A stretch of 64,000 nucleotides of DNA. It comes from Apis mellifera (Eukaryota > Arthropoda > Insecta > Hymenoptera > Apidae). The stretch spans positions 3,433,501 to 3,497,500 of the forward strand of contig NC_037644.1 of NCBI RefSeq assembly GCF_003254395.2, given 5' to 3'. Position numbers and translations under genes: made by a program. The notes beneath the pieces were generated by a model that was not told the origin of the DNA, did not search any database, and was given only the letters and a program-made list of their open reading frames with translations. Below, one piece after another: positions 27,961 to 40,205 of this stretch; within the stretch, counting starts at the first letter, position 1; each line of letters starts with the position of its first letter.

Positions 27961-28167
27961 GCCACTGGATAGTGGAGGCTTGATTTTTCATTCGGGCCGA
28001 TGTTTGAACGGCAAAAGGCCGGTGACGGATTTTTTTTTTTTTTTTTAGAAGCAAACGAACGGCGTAAAAGGGAAGACATTCGTTGCTGTTAACCTTAAAA
28101 AAAAGGGAAAAAAAGAAAAATCCATTTTATCGCACTCGTTAGAACGATCCAGGTCGTCCGTTTCCTT

Positions 28168-28194
<27 letters not shown>
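28168..28194. repeat. (GA)n microsatellite
   Basis: A run of about 13 GA units. Confidence 0.93.
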
Positions 28195-28198
<4 letters not shown>

Positions 28199-28747
28199 AC
28201 ATCTCCGTTCTCCTAATCGCGTTAGCGTAGACGCTTAACCTTCCTTGTCCTTCTCTTCCTTCTTCGTCTTCTTTCTCTTTCCTTCTTCCTCGTTTCGAAG
28301 TTTCGCAGAGAAGAACAAATCTTCTTCGGTTCGCAAGCGGAGGGGAGGAATGGAAAAGAAAAAGAAGAAAGAGAGGAAGAGAGGAAGAAAGAGAGAAAGA
28401 TAGATCGAAATTTAATGGAATTTGAAATATTTCTTCGGTTTCGTTTCGATATCGTATCGAGTTCTGTCGTGCGGTATTAAATTGAAATTCCGCAGGAGAG
28501 TTAGTCTCGATACGAATCGAAGTGGAAAGGGATTTTCCAGTGCTCGATCCGTGTTCTATTTATCCCTAGGCTTGATTAACACGTTGACACGTCATATCTA
28601 TAATAAACAGTGCTTATCGTTTCACCGGTGGATAATTCACGATTGATTATCTAGTGTTTGATTATTGAGATAAAAGATTTTATTTGTTTTTGATTTTTTT
28701 TTTTTTTTTGCGTGAAACTTATTATATAAAATTATGATAAACTGTTC

Positions 28748-28779
28748 TATCGTATTTAAATTTAATTTTAAATACGATA
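28748..28779. repeat. Perfect 13-bp inverted repeat
   Basis: TATCGTATTTAAA and its exact reverse complement TTTAAATACGATA flank a 6-nt spacer. It could form a short cruciform or hairpin. The AT-rich arms make a chance origin possible. Confidence 0.7.
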
Positions 28780-30148
28780 ATAAAATAATTTCTATTAAGA
28801 TTCATATGTTGAATATGTTGAAATAGTTTTTAAAAAATGATAGAGAAAGAAAAGCGACGTAAAAATATAATTCAGGTGTATGTTTTAATAATTTATATCT
28901 TTGTTAATTATGGAAGAAGTAAATTTATGGGTTTGTTGCTATTTTTCGCGTCACAAAAATATCAATTGTATATTTTAAAAATTTTTAAATTTTGAAAATT
29001 TACAATGAGGTAAAATAAACATATTTTATTAAAAATTAAACATTGGTAATTTCATGATATCTAGCAATTTAAAATGTACTAATAACGCGTGTTCTATTTC
29101 TATTTTTAGAATTTATCACTTTTCTCTAATTATATCTATTCAATAAATAATTTTGTATGAGAATATTTGTGTAATATATTTATATAAAAATTCGTTGCTT
29201 TCAACTCAAATTTATTATTATAAATAACTCTTGTGAATTAAAAAAGTATTCTTACTCAGTTTATATTAAAAAACTAAAACATTTTACAATAATGTATCTA
29301 AGAAAATTAAAAATCCACCTATTTATCATTTAAATAATTGATTTTTTTACATTTATGTTAAAATTATTTATTTTACACTATTTTCTCATCAAATATATTG
29401 ATATTAAATAAATATTATTTTTTTCAAAAAAATATACCTTTTGACTCTCATTGAACATCTAGAAATGTAGAAACTCGCTTGCCATTCGACATTTGAACAA
29501 GATTATCAAAGAAAATCTTATGAAAATTAGAAAGTTGAAAAGAAAAAAAATGATAACATATAAAATTATGTAACAATTTAATTTTAACGAAAAACAATTG
29601 AATATTATTTATCGATACACGATATTCGAAACGAAATCCCTCGGCTTGTTGGAACCGAAGTAAAATAAAAGTCGAGACTTGTTCAGAATTTATACTAGAA
29701 CGAACGTAGAAGAGCTCTGTAGAGATATGTAGCTCTTGGCTATTTAGCTCGTATATGTATATACATATATATATATCCCAGACTGCTTTGCTCGCTGCTT
29801 TTTCATCATCCCTTCTTCGTCCTCCATTTCTCTTTCTCCTTTTCGTTTCGTCCGTTTCTTTCTCGCCTACGTGTCCATTTCGTACGCTTCGCGACGTTAC
29901 ACCTTCTCGCAAGTTGACGTCTCGTTAAAGTTCCCGACACTTTTTTTTTTTCTTCCTTTCTCATCCTCTCTTCGCCATACTCCTTCCTTTTCTCGTGTCT
30001 CCGTCCTCTTCTCCCTTTCGCTATCGTCCTTTATTATTTATCGCGAAATAAAAGAGAAGAAATATATATATATTCATATACGAGCAAGGGAGACGCAACT
30101 TTACGATTATCTTCAGATATAAATGAAATTTCTCTCGGCAAGGATATA

Positions 30149-30182
30149 CATACATACATACATATATACATATATATATATA
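30149..30182. repeat. (CATA)n/(TA)n microsatellite
   Basis: Short CATA units pass into a TA run. Confidence 0.85.
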
Positions 30183-31197
30183 GAATAAACTTTGATCCGT
30201 TTCTCTCTCTCGCTTCGATATTTTTCTTGCGCCAATGTTCGCGTGAAATGTTAGTTCCAAAAGCATCGAATGAATATGTTTTTCGAATTATTATTTCAAT
30301 CGTTGCTGGATCAGCTTTTTATATACCGAGACTATATACTATCGAAATCTACGAAAGAAAAGGAAAGGAAGGATTGAACAGTCGGTAACAATAACACGCT
30401 CTGTTACGCGTCGCATCAACGCGAAGTATTTAGAGGTCGAAATAAGAAATGCAACGCAGGATAGTTTTTCTTCTGTTTATACACACAACGTTTAACTTTC
30501 ACGGGTCAGCGAGCGTGATACTTGGCCGCGAACCATGTAAACTTTGGAGTATCTCGTGTAAATTATTACGCGAACCAACGAACCGGTATATCTCTAGATG
30601 GTCTGACATGCTTATTTATATATCGCTGCGGGTGTAACGAGAGGCTAATTTTCACGGACGCCCCATTGATTTTTATCCCTTACCGATGCTTGATTCCTTC
30701 CCTTCCCCTACCGCGTGGAAATCGATCGATCGGGAAAAAACATGGCGGGCAATCATTCGCAAGATTAACCTTCGTCCAATCAACAATTTTATCTCGATGT
30801 AAAAAATTACTTGCTGGAAAAGATCTTTGAATCGAATTGTATCGTGATTGCATCTTGGTTGAAGCAAAAAAAAAAAGATCATCGAATTTTTTTATTTTTA
30901 CGTATACAATTAAAAGCGGTTAATTTTTTGATAAAATTTTGTTCATATAAAAGTTAAAGAATTTTTAAAAAGTTATTTTTAGATAATAAATTTGCAATCG
31001 CTATATATCGTCGTTATTTAACGATTTATATTTAAAATTTAGAATTCCTTTAATCGGAAAATTACAGAAGTTGAAAACAATGTTGAAAATTTATAATGTA
31101 AAAAGAAAAAGAATTTTTCTAGTTCAGAAATACTTTCAATTCTTTTAACTCGTAATTGGAGTCGTGGAATTTGAAAAACTGCATTTGGTTTTTTTTC

Positions 31198-31475
31198 ACA
31201 TATCTTTCTAGAAGTGATAAAAGCTAATTTGCACACAAGTGATAAATGATATATTTTGAATAAATCAAATACAAAGTTGAAGAATAAATACGTATCTTTT
31301 GAATCTCTAAAATTTATGCAACATAAGTGAAACTTTTTAAAAAATAATTTTTTAATAAATTTTCTAATAATTTTTTTTTACAAATTTTTGTGGTCCATAG
31401 AAATTTACATATCTTCCTAGAAATGATAAAAGCTAATTTGCATATAAGTGATAAATGATATAATTTTAAATAAAA
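31198..31475. repeat. Pair of diverged direct repeats of about 70 bp
   Basis: The motif AAAGCTAATTTGCA followed by AAGTGATAAATGATATA occurs at about 31198-31270 and 31409-31475, about 210 bp apart, with a shared upstream ACATATCTT-CTAGAA-TGAT. It is a local duplication. Confidence 0.8.
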
Positions 31476-34400
31476 TGAAATAAAAAAATAAATATGTAAC
31501 AAAGCAATTCTCAATGTTAATTTATATTGAATACAAATTTAAATCTCTAAAATTCCACAATACGATTTATAAAATGAAACGATAATTTTTTCAATTTTTT
31601 AATTTTCATATCTTTGTTTGATACAAGAAACACATCGAAGAATCGATCGATTTCGTTCCATATATTTCATCTCGCTTTTCGTTTAAAAAGAAACTCGTTA
31701 TTACAATTTCGCACATTTAACTTGATCAATTATTATCCTATATATCTTGTTGTTTCCGATACATTTGTTTACCGATATTACGTTACGTATACGTGTATTT
31801 AATGCATGCAAGGTACACAGATGTATACGCTTTACCAAGATCGAACAGTATTATCAGCGTCGATAAATTACAAGCAAATTCGTAGCTGGAATTTATCATG
31901 GTCCATCATTTAAATATGCACAGTAATCACACGCGCATACACTTGGCTAACCTTTGACCTATCATTAGATATAAACGGAGCTGCCTCAAACACCTACGCA
32001 ATTAATCCACTATTTGAAGTTTCGGCGATCCTAATAAATGGATAATCTCGATAAAATCCGATATTACTTCTTCGAGAATCGAGAATCGATCGTTAAAAAG
32101 GAAAAAACACGAAACGAAAAAAAATTTTTATTTATATAAATCTAGAATTACGATTGTAACGAAAATAAACGAAATAAGAATTTCGTGTCAAAGTGTTAAA
32201 ATGCAAAATTTGTGAATCTATTCAAATAAAAAAGAAGGGAAAATTGTTGAATTATATTATTTTTATATTTCCATATATATATATAAAAATGGTAAAATCT
32301 TGCTGAATATATTGAATATAAATCTAATTGATAAAAAAAAAATGGGGCAATGCAATAAATCAATAAATAATAACGAGTTATTTCAAACTATTGAATTTAA
32401 AATGGCATATTTTTTTACAATTGCATGACAATTCTTATATTCGTAAATTGAATTATGGTAATAAAGGGAAAATAAAAATAAAACACTAGAAACTATTTTA
32501 TCAACAAAGGATAAGATTTTATTCTATATTTTTTAAAATATTATTTGCTGCATAGATTAATTAAATTTAAATAAATAAAATATTAATATCCGAATTTGTT
32601 AATTAAAAATCATTAAAAACCCGAAAAGAATATCAAAATAACGAGTTATTTCAAACTATTGAATTTAAAGTTGACGCAAATAACAGGTTCATGCTCTGTC
32701 GATAAATTAAAAATTTTTATATAAATTTATATTTATTTTAGTGTTAAACCACATAAAATTTTGAATTTTTTTAATATTAATTAAATTAATAAATTGAATA
32801 TTAGTTAATATTTATATAACATTTAAATTGCATTTAAAAATAAATATTTAAACATAAATCTAAATTTAAAGTTAAATATGTCTGATAAAAGAAATATTTT
32901 GATAAAATATTCATATATATTTAATTATATAATAATAATTAATTAAAATTTAAATATAATTATTATTTATTTTCTTTACAAATTTTAAGCACAATATGAT
33001 TTATTATAATCTTTCAGTCATCTTGTTTATTTCGATAATCAATCCAAATAATATTTTTGTCCGAAAAAAAAAAAAAATATTCTTCTCTCAAATAAAATTT
33101 ACAATATGATTTACATACATACGATTCTCAATCAACTGAATATATCATATCGTTCATACATCATCATCAATCATCATCAAACGGATCCATACAATGAAAT
33201 CCAATTCTTGTAACCGCTCATCTAACTATTGTTTCTCGCGTTTTAACACAGCCTTCGTTATTCCGATTTTTAACGAGGAATATTTAAATGGAGAGAGAAC
33301 GTTGTTATCCAAACAATGAAATATCAGAAGTAAATTATTATCGTTAATGCGTTTAGTTAATTTCCTCGTTTCTTCGTTTCAGAAAAATTTCAATTTTTTA
33401 AAATTATCCACAATGTATCAACAATACCTGCGTTACCTGTGCACTGTGAAGCGTAGATGCAACGCATCTAATTATAATTCTTAAACATCGCAAAAAAAGA
33501 TAAAATCGTAAAAAAAATTTTCATGCAGCAAAATTGAACGAACTCGCAATGCGTGTATGCGTTACTTGAAGAGAGGATTTTTCCAAGATTTTTATTTTTT
33601 GGAATGAAACTATATATTTCTTTTTATCAACAATAATCATTGCAATCTTTTATTTTCTATGTGCAAAAGTGTATTAAAATTTAAAATATGTTTTGATAAT
33701 TATTTTAAACGAGTTTAACGTTCTTTTTATTAATTTTTATTACAGTCTTTTTTTTTTTTTGGATTGGATGGAATAAAATATGATCCTTAAATGATGTTTT
33801 AACAATATATTCTAATGTGGTATTGTTATAATTTTGTATTAAGTTTGATCATAATTTCATGATTGTTTTATTATTATTTTCTGCATTCCAAAGAATCCAA
33901 AGAACAAGTAACAAATTTGCAAATCTATATTAATAAGAGATAAATGTAATCTATATTAACAATGTTTATATTAACAAAAGATAATGCTATTAAAATGAGA
34001 AAAAATACATTCATTCTTCTTCCTCCATTTTTAGTGATAAAATAAAGATATTAAAAAAAAAAAGAAAAAGAAAAATGAAAAGAATGAAAGTAAAAAGGAT
34101 AAAGATAATGAAAATTATCGATATTTTTGTAATTTTAAATTTACAAGGTTTAACTTGATAAAAAGGAAAAAAAATTAAAATAACTTTCAATCTAATTAAT
34201 TTTCCACAGAAATATCTCGATATACTTTTTTGCAGAAAATTAACAAAAAAAAATATATACAGAAAAAATTAAGAAAAAAAAAAAATAATAATCTTGAAAT
34301 TTTTAAAATATTCAAACGAAACGAAATAATCGAAACTGATTTTCTCGAAATCTTATTTCAAATCTTCCATTGTTTGAAAACTACGATCGATTAATATTAT

Positions 34401-34622
34401 ATTAACTTATCTCAATTTATTATTCAATGTTCGTTAAGTTTTATAATTTATAGATAAAGTTGTAGAAACATCTAATATTCAATTATCTCACTTGCATATC
34501 TCAGTGTCTGTAAACACACTTAATTTAATTCACACGTCCTGTTACAACTTTCTCGTACGCATACAAAGCTGATAAAGTAAGACAATATTTTCAATATTTC
34601 TCAAAGACTAATTTGTATAATT
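31476..34622. other. AT-rich non-coding DNA
   Basis: No gene is recognised. A 31-bp direct repeat containing AACGAGTTATTTCAAACTAT occurs at about 32372-32402 and 32639-32669. A GC-richer patch at about 31790-32110 shows no coding signal. Confidence 0.5.
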
Positions 34623-34905
34623 TAATTAATGTAATTTAAATTTATATATAAAGTGCATGATCACAAATCAATCATAATTAAAATTCTTTAAAATTTTTTC
34701 TTTAATTCAATTACTTATATTCTATAATTTTACTTTATAATTTTAACTAATATTAAATTAAATTAAATTATAACATTTTCATATTTAATTATAAATATGA
34801 CAATTATTCTTCTCTTTCTTAATTAATTATCCCATAATTGTAATCTAATTAATGTAATTTAAATTTATATATAAAGGGATGATAGATGGATTAAAATTCT
34901 TAAAA
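34623..34905. repeat. Local repeat: two ATTAATGTAATTTAAATT copies and a repeat-family member
   Basis: AATTAATGTAATTTAAATTT followed by ATATATAAAG occurs at about 34623 and 34850, each followed by a TTAAAATTCTT-AAAATTTTT block. Between them, about 34745-34840 (TATTAAATTAAATTAAATTA, ATTATTCTTCTCTTTCTTAA, ATCCCATAATTGTA) is a copy of the sequence also found at 36.5 and 36.8 kb. Confidence 0.8.
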
Positions 34906-36465
34906 ATTTTTCTTCTATACATTTCGCTTGTTTATGAGAGAAATAAAAAGTAGATCGATAGAGATTTTTTTTGTTTGAAAATCCAATAGTTTTTTAAAAT
35001 ATATTTATTATCTCGTGAATCTGAATCCGACCGTAAAAAACGGTTCATCGTGTTTAAGAGATAAAAATTTTGTTATATTTACGAGAATATTTCGAAGAAA
35101 TCAATTTTTAAAAATCGGTTTAAAATTACTTCATTTTTACTATGTAAATAAAAAATAAAAAATATTCGAAGAAGTATAACCAGAATATTTTGTATTCTAT
35201 CGATCTTTAAAAAAAATAAAAAACGAACTCTCTTCTTATCGACAACTGATTCAACAACAAACTCGACGATAAATTTGTCTTTACTTGTGGCATAGTGTTG
35301 TGTGATTTTATAATTTACAAAAAAAAAAAACATATACGAAAAATCAGAAAAATTTTTTTGGATTATTTTCAATGTAAATATAATAAGAAAAGTGGGGAGA
35401 CAATATGAATTTTTCGAAACGAGAAAAATAATCTTTTTCCTTTTTTTATTTACGCCATCGTTTTACGTCGCCAACGGCATTGGAAAAAAAATTGCACGAT
35501 ACAATATCGATAGAAATATCGCGGTATAAATTATTTCTGGTGTGGAGTGGAATATAGGGGTAACGCTGCATTGAACGCTATCTTACGTTAATGCAATGCA
35601 ATAGATGCTGCATTGTATGCCGACGCCGATATCCGGCCGTGCAATCTAGTCACGCAATCTAGTCATGCAATCTGGCTATGCTGCTTGACCAACTCGATGG
35701 TGTCAATCGCAAATACATACGTACAAACATCGCAGAGATAATCTGCGAACAATACCGATTGAAATCTTTCAATCCTCTATTAGTTTGATTTTAATTTTAT
35801 GAAAAATTGTTTATTCGATCGATAACAAAAAAAAAAAAAAATCATCTTCAATCATTTCAATTAATGGAATAATATATTCTTACAATAGTAATAATGTATC
35901 GTTCATTGATAAAAGTTAAGAAATAATCGTTTGGAAATTTATTCGCATTTATTTCATCCTGTGAAGAGGTTAGAATTAAAATTAACATAGAAAAGTGCAT
36001 GTAATGCGAGTGTCAAGTTTTCTTGAATATGTTTGTATAAAGATAGAGAGATAGAGAAAGATTTAAAATGAATTATCAGTTTGTTTTTCAATTTTCAGTG
36101 AATGAGCATAAAAAAAGTGTTATCCATGTTCTTCTTATTTGAATCTTTTTAGAGATATCTGATGCAAATTGTTTAAAATTTGAAAATATAATTAAATTGA
36201 AGATAAACATGTATGGAGATTTACAATGAATATAAATGAAATAATAAATAATTGCGAGGGTATTAAGAATAGTTGTTTTAAAGAGATATGAATAGATTTG
36301 AAAAATGAATCAACACTCAATTATGTATGAGAGAGCAGAAAATATCTAGAGATAAAATCAAAAGATATTAGATATGTAAAATACATATATAAAGAGAGAG
36401 AGAAATATATGTAAAATGTAAAAATAAATATTTATTTCTAAAAAAATTTACATTTGCTTTAAATA
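34906..36465. other. Non-coding DNA with a small GC-rich island
   Basis: No gene is recognised. The island at about 35530-35760 holds the 13-bp minisatellite listed separately. A 97-codon open frame on the - strand at 35079-35372 is an AT-rich chance frame. Confidence 0.5.
35641..35679. repeat. Three-copy 13-bp minisatellite
   Basis: GCAATCTAGTCAC, GCAATCTAGTCAT and GCAATCTGGCTAT lie head to tail inside a GC-richer, CpG-containing island. Confidence 0.88.
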
Positions 36466-37030
36466 TTAACTTATTGAATGATTAATATCAACTAATATTA
36501 AATTAAATTAAATTATAACATTCATATTTAATTATAAATATGAAAATTATTCTTCTCTATCTTAATTATTATCCCATAATTGTATGTGATATGTAAAACA
36601 TCTAATATTTTATTAATTTAAAATTGTAATCATAAGTATTTAAAGTTATTTTATTTCCATCTATTTTTTCTGACAATTAGTTTATTTTTAAATTAATTAT
36701 TGATGTAATTAAAAAATAATTGCTCACTTCTTACTACTAAAGAATATTCTAAAGAAAATAAAAATTTAAATTTGCTTTAAATATTAAGTTATTGGGTAAT
36801 TAATATTAACTAATATTAAATTATTAAATTAATTATAAATATGAAAATTATTCTTCTCTTTTTTAATTATTATCCCATAATCGTATGTAAGATTTAACAT
36901 CTAATATTTTATTAATTTAAACTTAAATCATAACTATTTAAAGTTATTCTATTTCCATTTATTTTTTCTCACAATTAGTTTATTTTTAAATTAATTATTG
37001 ATGAAATTAAAAAATAATTGCTCACTACTG
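36466..37030. repeat. Tandem pair of about 265-bp repeats
   Basis: Copies at about 36466-36737 and 36771-37030 share TATTAACTAATATTAAATTA, AATATGAAAATTATTCTTCT, ATTATTATCCCATAAT, ACATCTAATATTTTATTAAT, TTTAAAGTTATT, ATTTTTTCTGACAATTAGTT and AATAATTGCTCAC. Part of the unit also occurs at 34745-34840 in the same orientation. It is a small local repeat family of unknown origin. Confidence 0.87.
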
Positions 37031-39132
37031 CTAAGCTGTTACTGCTAAGCTTTTATATATTTTTTTTTATATCTTAAAAAAAATACCATCTTAGTGTTTA
37101 CTGAAATCTAGTACATAATTACCAATTTCAACTCAATGTTATTCCCCATCTTGTGAAAAAACGTATTTAATATTAAAATATTTTCAATAGAGAGACAAAT
37201 ACATTCTATTATTCTCCTTTTTTTTAATCTCCTTTGAAAATCTCCATTAATTGTAACAAATGAAATTTCCACCATTCTCCTGTTTCCCTCTGATTCATTC
37301 AATTTCGCCGATAATATATCGAAAAAAATAATATTGAAACATTATGAGAATATATATATATATATATCGAACGTATCAAATAATTCGAATTAATTAAAGT
37401 TCTTCGATAAATGATAATAGAAGAAAGGAGAATCGGAACAACGAACGAGCAGAATCGAATGCACAATATTAAATTAAAGCATACGTTTACAAGAAAAACA
37501 AAAATTCCAATTATCGTCGATGTATTTGTGCGAGACACGAGCGGACGCCAGCCCATTTCGAGACGAAAACGAAAAGAAAATGGTTGGACAAATTTTCCAA
37601 TTCTCGTTCGAAGCGAATATCCATCCGAATTTGACGACGATATACGCACAATTTCTCTACGAAGAGAAAGAGTGTCGAAGATACCAACACCTGAGGCTTC
37701 GAATTTCATTGGGACTTTTCATTTCGCTAATTGGCTGCCTTGCTGAAATTCTCTCGTTTCCCTTTCTCTCTGCGAGAGAGAGAGAGAAAAAAAACCTTTC
37801 CGTCCATATAAAAAAACATAAACTTTTCAATTCAATTTTATTTTGCTCGATCGGCTTTACAGTTTTCTACATTTTCCGCTCTCTACTCATTCGGTGTAAC
37901 TAAAATGTAACCGTGTATCGTAAACCCCGCAACTTTTCGATAGCCTCGAAAATCCGCGATCCGAATTTCACATTGTTTCGAACATTGGGCCAAATCGACC
38001 AATCTTTTGATCCTCGAAAAGAAATCTCGTGGACGAAACGACAAGTTTATCGTTGTGTGCAAATACATTTTTACATTCGTTCGAGTTTTTTATACGTAGT
38101 GGATATATATATATATATACGTATACACATATATATATATCTGTTTTTTCCATTCGCATCGTTTACGACACACGAAATGTTTTAAGGTCGTTTAATTTAA
38201 CGACCTTAACCATTTCGCACGAAACAAAGATGACGAGCATCGGCGTGTTCGTAACTAGGGTCCACTCGACGAAACAACACATCAAAGCAATAACGTTTAG
38301 CTGGCGCTGGTTGCGTAAAAGTCTGAAATTGATTAATGTTATTAAATGGCGGTGATCTTTAAGCACCTCGACTCTCATAACCGCTTAAAGAAGAAGAAAA
38401 TCGTACTCGGTTATTACTGCTCGAAATAATGCCGCGCTGTAAAATATCATTTGGTATTTTCATTTGTCTCCTGTTAAATTGTCGTTCCTGTTTTGAAAAA
38501 TTCATTTTCAGTTCTTTTCAAACAATCCAAGCACTCTAAAATCTGAAATTACACTCCTTTGTTCGTGTCGCAACCAAACGATCGTTTGTACGTTTTAATG
38601 TATTGTTAATAATAGTTCTGCCAAGTATAGCGACTCAATGTCATTGCTTGATCATTTTTTTTAAATTATTATTTTTTTTTTGTATATGTATATATTTATT
38701 TTTTTTTACATAATATATCTCGAAATGAGTATTATTTTAATTATATTTTCGTTTCGAAAATATTACTTCTGTGAATAAAAATTATTGAAAAAGTATAAAA
38801 TAATCGCGATATATTTTTTATTATTTTTGTTCCTGGAAAAAATTTGAATTTGAATAAAAAAAACTTTGGAAACCCGTTAGAAATTTAAATAATTTTCGAA
38901 CATGCTTTTGATTCTGAATGATTTCCATTTCCAGTTGAATCTCAATTTCAAAATTATCGTGTGATATATTATCGTGTATTGCTAATGTTACTGCGTACAT
39001 TTCAAAATTTTATTTCACCTTCCATCAGAAATATTTATCTCTAAAAATTTGTCTCTAAAAATTCCAATATTTTTATTCCAATTTCATTTGAAGCCTTCAT
39101 CAAGAATAAAAGCATTAATTCTCACGTTTGAA
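37031..39132. other. Non-coding DNA with a GC-richer island
   Basis: At about 37380-38430 the composition is GC-richer, and overlapping open frames of up to 136 codons occur on both strands. None resembles a known protein, and several overlap the AT microsatellite at 37353-37370, so I do not call a gene. The hairpin at 38172-38219 lies in this island. Confidence 0.45.
38172..38219. repeat. Long imperfect palindrome (hairpin)
   Basis: The perfect arms TTAAGGTCGTT (38182-38192) and AACGACCTTAA (38199-38209) flank the 6-nt spacer TAATTT. Pairing continues outward, with mismatches, through CGAAATG on the left and CATTTCG on the right, to give arms of about 20 nt. The loop is short for an insect pre-miRNA. 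Confidence 0.8.
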
Positions 39133-40205
39133 ATTCTATGATTAATTGACACTTAACTGTTATAGAAAATAATTTCAACTCACCATCTCTAAAACTTTCA
39201 ATTGAATTTCTTTTCTCTTTAATAACAAAATTTAAACTAGACTCAAATTTTATTGGTTATGTTCAGATATAGAAAAGATACAAATAGATACAAACAAGTT
39301 CTAAAAATTAAAGAATATAAAAATATTATAGGCCCTATGATTAATTGACACTTAACTGTTATAGAAAATAATTTCAACTTACCATCTCTAAAATTTTCAA
39401 TTGAATTTCTTTTCTCTTTGATAATGAAATTTCTAAATTTAAAGTAGATTCAAATTTTATTGGTTATATTCAAATGGAAAATATAGAAAAGATACAAATA
39501 AATATAAACAAGTTTTAAAAATTAAAGAATATAAAAATATTATAGATCCTATGATTAACTGTTATAGAAAATAAATTCAAGTTACCAGACTAAATTTTAT
39601 TGATTATGTTCAGATATAGAGAAGATACAAACAAGTTTTAAAAATTAAAGAATATAAAAATATTATAGGCCCTATTAATTGACACTTAACTATTATAGAA
39701 AATAAATTCAAGTTACCATTTCTAAAACTTTCAATTAAATTTCTTTTCTCTTTAATAACAAAATTTAAACTAGACTCAAATTTTATTGATTATGTTCAGA
39801 TATAGAGAAGATACAAATAGATACAAACGAGTTTTAAAAATTAAAGAATATAAAAATATTATAAGCCCTATGATTAATTGATACTTAACTGTTATAGAAA
39901 ATAAATTCAAGTTACCAGACTCAAATTTTATTGGTTATGTTCAGATGGAAAATATAGAAAAGATACAAACAAGTTTTAAAAATTAAAGAATATAAAAATA
40001 TTATAGGTCTTATGATTAATTGATACTTAACTGTTATAGAAAATAATTTCAAGTTACCATCTCTAAAACTTTCAATTGAATTTCTTTTCTCTTTAATAAC
40101 AAAATTTAAACTAGACTCAAATTTTATTGGTTATGTTCAGATATAGAGAAGATACAAATAGATACAAACAAGTTTTAAAAACTAAGGAATATAAAAATAT
40201 TATAT
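39133..40205. repeat. Tandem repeat array, about 200-bp unit, five to six copies
   Basis: Each unit contains, in order, TTAATTGACACTTAACTGTT, ATAGAAAATAATTTCAA, CCATCTCTAAAACTTTCAAT, TGAATTTCTTTTCTCTTTAA, ACTAGACTCAAATTTTATTG, TTATGTTCAGATATAGA, AAGATACAAATAGATACAAA and AAAGAATATAAAAATATTAT. Copies begin near 39140, 39345, 39550, 39670, 39875 and 40015. Two of them are internally deleted and about 110-150 bp long. The similarity is high, so expansion looks recent. Confidence 0.92.

Larger units (their letters stand above)
24371..31197. other. Long non-coding stretch with GC-richer islands
   Basis: No gene is recognised. GC-richer islands lie at about 25440-25870, 27440-28640 and 29600-30850. 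The middle island contains a pyrimidine-rich block at 27790-27960, CpG-containing sequence and purine-rich runs at 28340-28400, and could be promoter-like or another regulatory element. Open frames inside the islands, such as 27446-27775, match nothing known. Confidence 0.5.

Noticed and set aside
27788..28054. Lys/Arg-rich frame on the - strand
   Set aside because: It is the translation of the pyrimidine-rich tract and has no domain-like features.
30449..30637. 62-codon frame with a signal-peptide-like start (QRRIVFLLFIHTTFNFHGSA)
   Set aside because: No similarity to the receptor amino terminus, no convincing donor at a useful phase, and a second frame overlaps it. Considered as a possible first exon and dropped.
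37299..37903. Overlapping open frames of 111-136 codons on both strands
   Set aside because: No recognisable domains and one crosses an AT microsatellite; no supportive splice context.
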